This document shows positions 4,451 to 6,774 of a DNA stretch of 6,774 nt, in pieces. Below the pieces are notes generated by a model that saw only the letters and a program-made list of their open reading frames with translations, had not been told where the DNA came from and searched no databases. The stretch is from an uncultured Candidatus Saccharibacteria bacterium. Lineage in GTDB: Bacteria > Patescibacteria > Saccharimonadia > Saccharimonadales > UBA10212. The stretch is from contig CAMLDA010000034.1 in assembly GCA_946478715.1 (NCBI GenBank), positions 1-6,774 of the forward strand. Reading direction: 5' to 3'. Made by a program: the position numbers and the translations under genes. Each line of letters starts with the position of its first letter. Position 1 is the first letter of the stretch.

Positions 4451-6028
4451 ATGGATCCGGCAGCAGCCAAACAACAGATAGCTGAGCGCGTTAAACAGGC
4501 TGGGAATTTCCTGGTGACAGTTAACGCCAACCCGACAGTCGACCAGCTGGCGGCCTGTATCGGATTGACTTTGCTTCTGAACAAGATGGGCAAGCATGCC
4601 ACGGCCGTATTTTCCGGGAAAGTGCCGAATGTACTGGAATTTCTGGAACCCCAGAAAACCCTCCAGAAGAATACCGATGCTCTGCGCGACTTTATAATCT
4701 CGCTTGATAAGAACAAGGCTGACAAGCTGCGCTATAAGGTGGAAGACGATGTGGTCAAAATCTTCATCACGCCTTACCGCACCAGTATTACGGCCAGGGA
4801 CCTGGTATTCAGCGAGGGAGACTTTAACGTTGAAGTCGTTCTGGCACTGGGGGTGACCCAGCGCGGCCAGCTGGACAAAGCTATCACGGCTCATGGCCGG
4901 ATACTGCATGACGCCACCGTCATATCACTGAACTGGGGCGCCGCCAAGCCGGGCGACGTGGGCCAGATAAACTGGACCGAACCTACGGCCAGCAGCCTGA
5001 GCGAAATGCTCGTAAGTATCAGCGAAGCCTTAGGCCCCGGCCTGATTGACCAGCAGATAGCCACGGCTTTCCTGACGGGTATAGTTTCCGAAACCCAAAG
5101 ATTCAGCAACAAAAAGACATCGCCGAAAGTGATGACCATGAGCGCCCAGCTGATGGCCGCCGGTGCCAACCAGCAGCTGATAATCAGCAAGCTGGAACCG
5201 CCCGAGCCTCCGGCCGAACCGCCGAAGACTCCCAATAAAAAGCCGCCTCCTCCCCGTCCAAAACCAGAGGGAATAATGGATGTGCCGCATCACGAAGATG
5301 CCCAGCCCGAAGAAAGCATAGACCTTGGTACTACAGAGATACGTATAGATGAACAGGGGAACCTTAAGAGCGGGCTGGCCGAAATGGCCGCGCCGGCGCC
5401 TATGCCGCAAGAGGCGCCATCGCCGCCGCCGGAGACGCATCTTCCGCTGCCCCCGATATCGCCGGCCATGCCGGCGCTGGACCATGATTCTTCCAGCCCT
5501 ATCCAAACCGAACCATACAAAGCTCCCGTAGCCGCCCCTCCCAAGCCGATTGACCCGCAGCTGAACCACCACGCGTTTATGAGCCAGGCCCCACCTGCCG
5601 GCGCGGCCCCGGAAGGCGAAGAAGCCTGGACCGGCTCCAGCTTAGACCCGGCGGATCCCTATGGGATGCCGGGCGCGCCTTTAGGGCAGGGGCAGCCTCC
5701 CGCCGACGAGGTTTTTCACACCAAAGACATCCAGCCTCCCGCCGACGTATCGGTCATCCCGGATTCGCTTGACCAGGCCCGCGGCGCCGTCCAGAGTGCC
5801 CTAGCTGCCGCGCCTTATGATCCGCTGGCCGAAGGACCGATACAGGCCCTTAACGCCCAGCCGCTGCAGCCGGCGCCAGACGTCCATACCCTGAATCTTC
5901 CCGCCGACCCATCCGCCGCCCAGCCGCCGGAAAACTCCCCATCGGACAGTGTGGCGCCGCCGCCGGTCCCGCCGCCCCTGATGGCCACTCCCGGTTCAGT
6001 CCCTCTGGCCCCTCCGCCCCGTCAATAG
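4451..6028 (+). CDS. Degenerate DHH/NrnA-like protein with proline-rich tail
   Basis: A 525-residue protein in two parts. Residues 1-248 follow the DHH phosphoesterase (NrnA, oligoribonuclease/pAp phosphatase) pattern: N-P-T-V-D-Q-L-A-A-C-I-G-L with L-L-L-N-K-M-G-K at 27-48, V-P-N-V-L-E-F-L at 58-65, E-P-T-A-S-S-L-S-E-M-L, and I-A-T-A-F-L-T-G-I-V-S-E-T-Q-R-F at about 203-218. The catalytic residues are mostly gone: the D-x-D site keeps only D31, the D-H-H position reads L-N-W (160-162), and the Asp after G-I is Glu (E214). It is therefore probably not an active phosphoesterase. Residues 249-525 are a disordered Pro/Ala-rich tail with almost no predicted structure and no membrane segment. It sits 33 bases before truB, where active NrnA genes commonly lie in bacteria, which supports the family call. 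A role in RNA or nucleotide binding is possible but unproven. Confidence 0.8.
   Translation: MDPAAAKQQIAERVKQAGNFLVTVNANPTVDQLAACIGLTLLLNKMGKHATAVFSGKVPNVLEFLEPQKTLQKNTDALRDFIISLDKNKADKLRYKVEDDVVKIFITPYRTSITARDLVFSEGDFNVEVVLALGVTQRGQLDKAITAHGRILHDATVISLNWGAAKPGDVGQINWTEPTASSLSEMLVSISEALGPGLIDQQIATAFLTGIVSETQRFSNKKTSPKVMTMSAQLMAAGANQQLIISKLEPPEPPAEPPKTPNKKPPPPRPKPEGIMDVPHHEDAQPEESIDLGTTEIRIDEQGNLKSGLAEMAAPAPMPQEAPSPPPETHLPLPPISPAMPALDHDSSSPIQTEPYKAPVAAPPKPIDPQLNHHAFMSQAPPAGAAPEGEEAWTGSSLDPADPYGMPGAPLGQGQPPADEVFHTKDIQPPADVSVIPDSLDQARGAVQSALAAAPYDPLAEGPIQALNAQPLQPAPDVHTLNLPADPSAAQPPENSPSDSVAPPPVPPPLMATPGSVPLAPPPRQ
5693..5747 (+). repeat. 16-base direct repeat in the proline-rich tail
   Basis: CAGCCTCCCGCCGACG occurs exactly at 5693-5708 and 5732-5747, 39 bases (13 codons) apart and in frame. 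Both copies encode Q-P-P-A-D (residues 415-419 and 428-432). This suggests local duplication within the disordered tail. Confidence 0.6.
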
Positions 6029-6048
6029 CTTCTTGGGTTTAAAACCTG

Positions 6049-6054
6049 TAATCT
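6049..6054 (+). promoter_or_regulatory. -10-like element before truB
   Basis: TAATCT ends 7 bases before the truB ATG at 6062, in the 33-base gap after the DHH-like gene. It would give a leaderless truB mRNA. There is no -35 box at the right distance and no Shine-Dalgarno sequence, so truB may instead be read mainly from the upstream promoter. Confidence 0.35.
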
Positions 6055-6061
6055 AGCCTTC

Positions 6062-6739
6062 ATGGATGGAATTCTGCTGATTGATAAGCCGGAGGGCTGG
6101 ACTTCGCATGACGTCGTTGCAAAGGTCCGGAATATCCTGAAAAGCCAAGCCGGCCATAAGGTGAAAGTAGGCCATACCGGTACGCTTGACCCTATGGCTA
6201 CCGGGTTATTAGTGCTGGTGGTCGGCGGCTATACCAAAAGGGCTGGTGAGTTCAGCAAACTGGATAAGGTTTATGAAGCCGAATTAACGCTGGGCGCTGT
6301 GAGTACGACCGGAGACAGAGAGGGCGAAATCACCCAAAAATCAGATGAAAGGCCGGACTTGGGCCAGATTGAAGAGATTCTTGCCAGGTTTACCGGCAAA
6401 ATCCAGCAGACCCCGCATGCTTACAGCGCGGTTAAGGTGGCCGGGAAAAGAGCATATGAGGTCGCCAGGAAAGGCGGGGAAGTCAAACTGGAACCGCGGG
6501 AGGTAACCATATACGAGACAACAGACGTAAAGTACAGCTATCCTAAGCTATCGTTTACGGCTAAAGTCTCGTCCGGCACCTACATACGCTCTTTAGCCGA
6601 AGATATCGGCGAAGTTTTGGGTACGGGCGCCTATCTGTCAAAGCTCCGCCGCACAGAAGTGGGAGGGTCCCACATCCAAGATGCTCTAACGGTTGAAAAA
6701 TTAGCAGGGGCGGAAGCGGCTATTCTATTGCAAAAATAG
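6062..6739 (+). CDS. truB: tRNA pseudouridine(55) synthase TruB, short form
   Basis: Converts uridine 55 in the T-loop of tRNAs to pseudouridine. The 225-residue protein has the full catalytic domain: the opening D-G-I-L-L-I-D-K-P-E-G-W-T-S-H-D, the catalytic aspartate D43 in G-H-T-G-T-L-D-P-M-A-T-G, the stacking tyrosine Y71 in K-V-Y-E-A, the P-x-x-Y-S-A-V-K motif, and R176 in S-G-T-Y-I-R-S-L. It ends soon after L-R-R-T-E-V-G with about 40 further residues. E. coli TruB has 314 residues, so the C-terminal PUA RNA-binding domain is missing here. The reading frame ends with a clean TAG and no PUA-like sequence follows, so this looks like a natural short form. The ATG at 6062 matches the family N-terminus. 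Confidence 0.96.
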   Translation: MDGILLIDKPEGWTSHDVVAKVRNILKSQAGHKVKVGHTGTLDPMATGLLVLVVGGYTKRAGEFSKLDKVYEAELTLGAVSTTGDREGEITQKSDERPDLGQIEEILARFTGKIQQTPHAYSAVKVAGKRAYEVARKGGEVKLEPREVTIYETTDVKYSYPKLSFTAKVSSGTYIRSLAEDIGEVLGTGAYLSKLRRTEVGGSHIQDALTVEKLAGAEAAILLQK

Positions 6740-6756
6740 TTAAAGTATGGTAATAT
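6728..6756 (+). promoter_or_regulatory. Promoter for the gene to the right of the window
   Basis: TTGCAA (6728-6733) overlaps the end of truB and is followed after 17 bases by TAATAT (6751-6756), preceded by TGG, an extended -10. The expected start is near 6763. The downstream gene lies beyond the window, so it cannot be named. Confidence 0.6.
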
Positions 6757-6774
6757 AGTAATCGCACGACAAAA

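Noticed and set aside
5030..5572. Minus-strand open frame opposite the DHH-like gene
   Set aside because: Its Arg/Gly-rich translation is the mirror of the Pro/Ala-rich plus-strand coding sequence; it has no start signal and no protein-like composition.
1..6774. CRISPR array, tRNA, rRNA or riboswitch
   Set aside because: No regularly spaced repeats, no cloverleaf-like sequence and no recognisable aptamer core were seen; nearly all bases are in protein genes and no gene-free stretch exceeds about 145 bases.

Overview
The window is an ordinary bacterial chromosome segment read with the standard code. TGA serves as a stop in three genes, so the TGA-as-glycine lineages (Gracilibacteria, Absconditabacteria) are excluded. 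The features suggest a member of the Patescibacteria (CPR), most likely a Saccharibacterium of moderate GC content. These are compact genes, a short TruB without a PUA domain, an 80-residue DUF721-type protein, a ribosomal protein bS20 with a Lys/Ala/Pro-rich tail, and a DHH-type protein lacking its catalytic residues. The lineage is an inference, not a demonstrated fact.

Layout from left to right: the 3' part of a HAD-family hydrolase (1-384, +) overlaps tail-to-tail with a small DUF721/DciA-like gene (365-607, -). A hypothetical coiled-coil protein follows (688-1077, +), then mutM for the 8-oxoguanine glycosylase (1104-1979, +). An HD-domain hydrolase (1980-2573, -) abuts mutM with no intergenic base. 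A short divergent promoter with a palindromic -10 element leads to holA, the DNA polymerase III delta subunit (2599-3513, +). Next is a small two-helix membrane protein gene (3560-3784, -) with strikingly high GC and a GC hairpin behind its stop. Then come rpsT (3929-4306, -) with its terminator and a strong promoter, a divergent gene for a degenerate DHH/NrnA-like protein with a long proline-rich tail (4451-6028, +), truB (6062-6739, +), and at the right edge a promoter for the next gene outside the window.

The genes are mostly housekeeping: DNA repair (mutM), replication (holA, perhaps the DciA-like protein), translation (rpsT, truB) and nucleotide or phosphate-ester turnover (HAD, HD). The nrnA-like/truB pair is a widespread bacterial neighbourhood, usually near rbfA and ribF.

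The points most worth a second look are: (1) the 74-codon gene at 3560-3784, with 72 of 74 codons ending in G or C, which looks like imported high-GC (actinobacterial-type) DNA placed under a local promoter embedded in the rpsT terminator; (2) the DHH-like protein that has lost its catalytic motifs but kept its fold and synteny; (3) the MutM zinc finger whose fourth cysteine is glutamate; (4) several genes whose -10 box lies 6-7 bases before the ATG, which implies leaderless transcripts. I did not find a CRISPR array, transposase, tRNA, rRNA or an obviously new multi-gene system.
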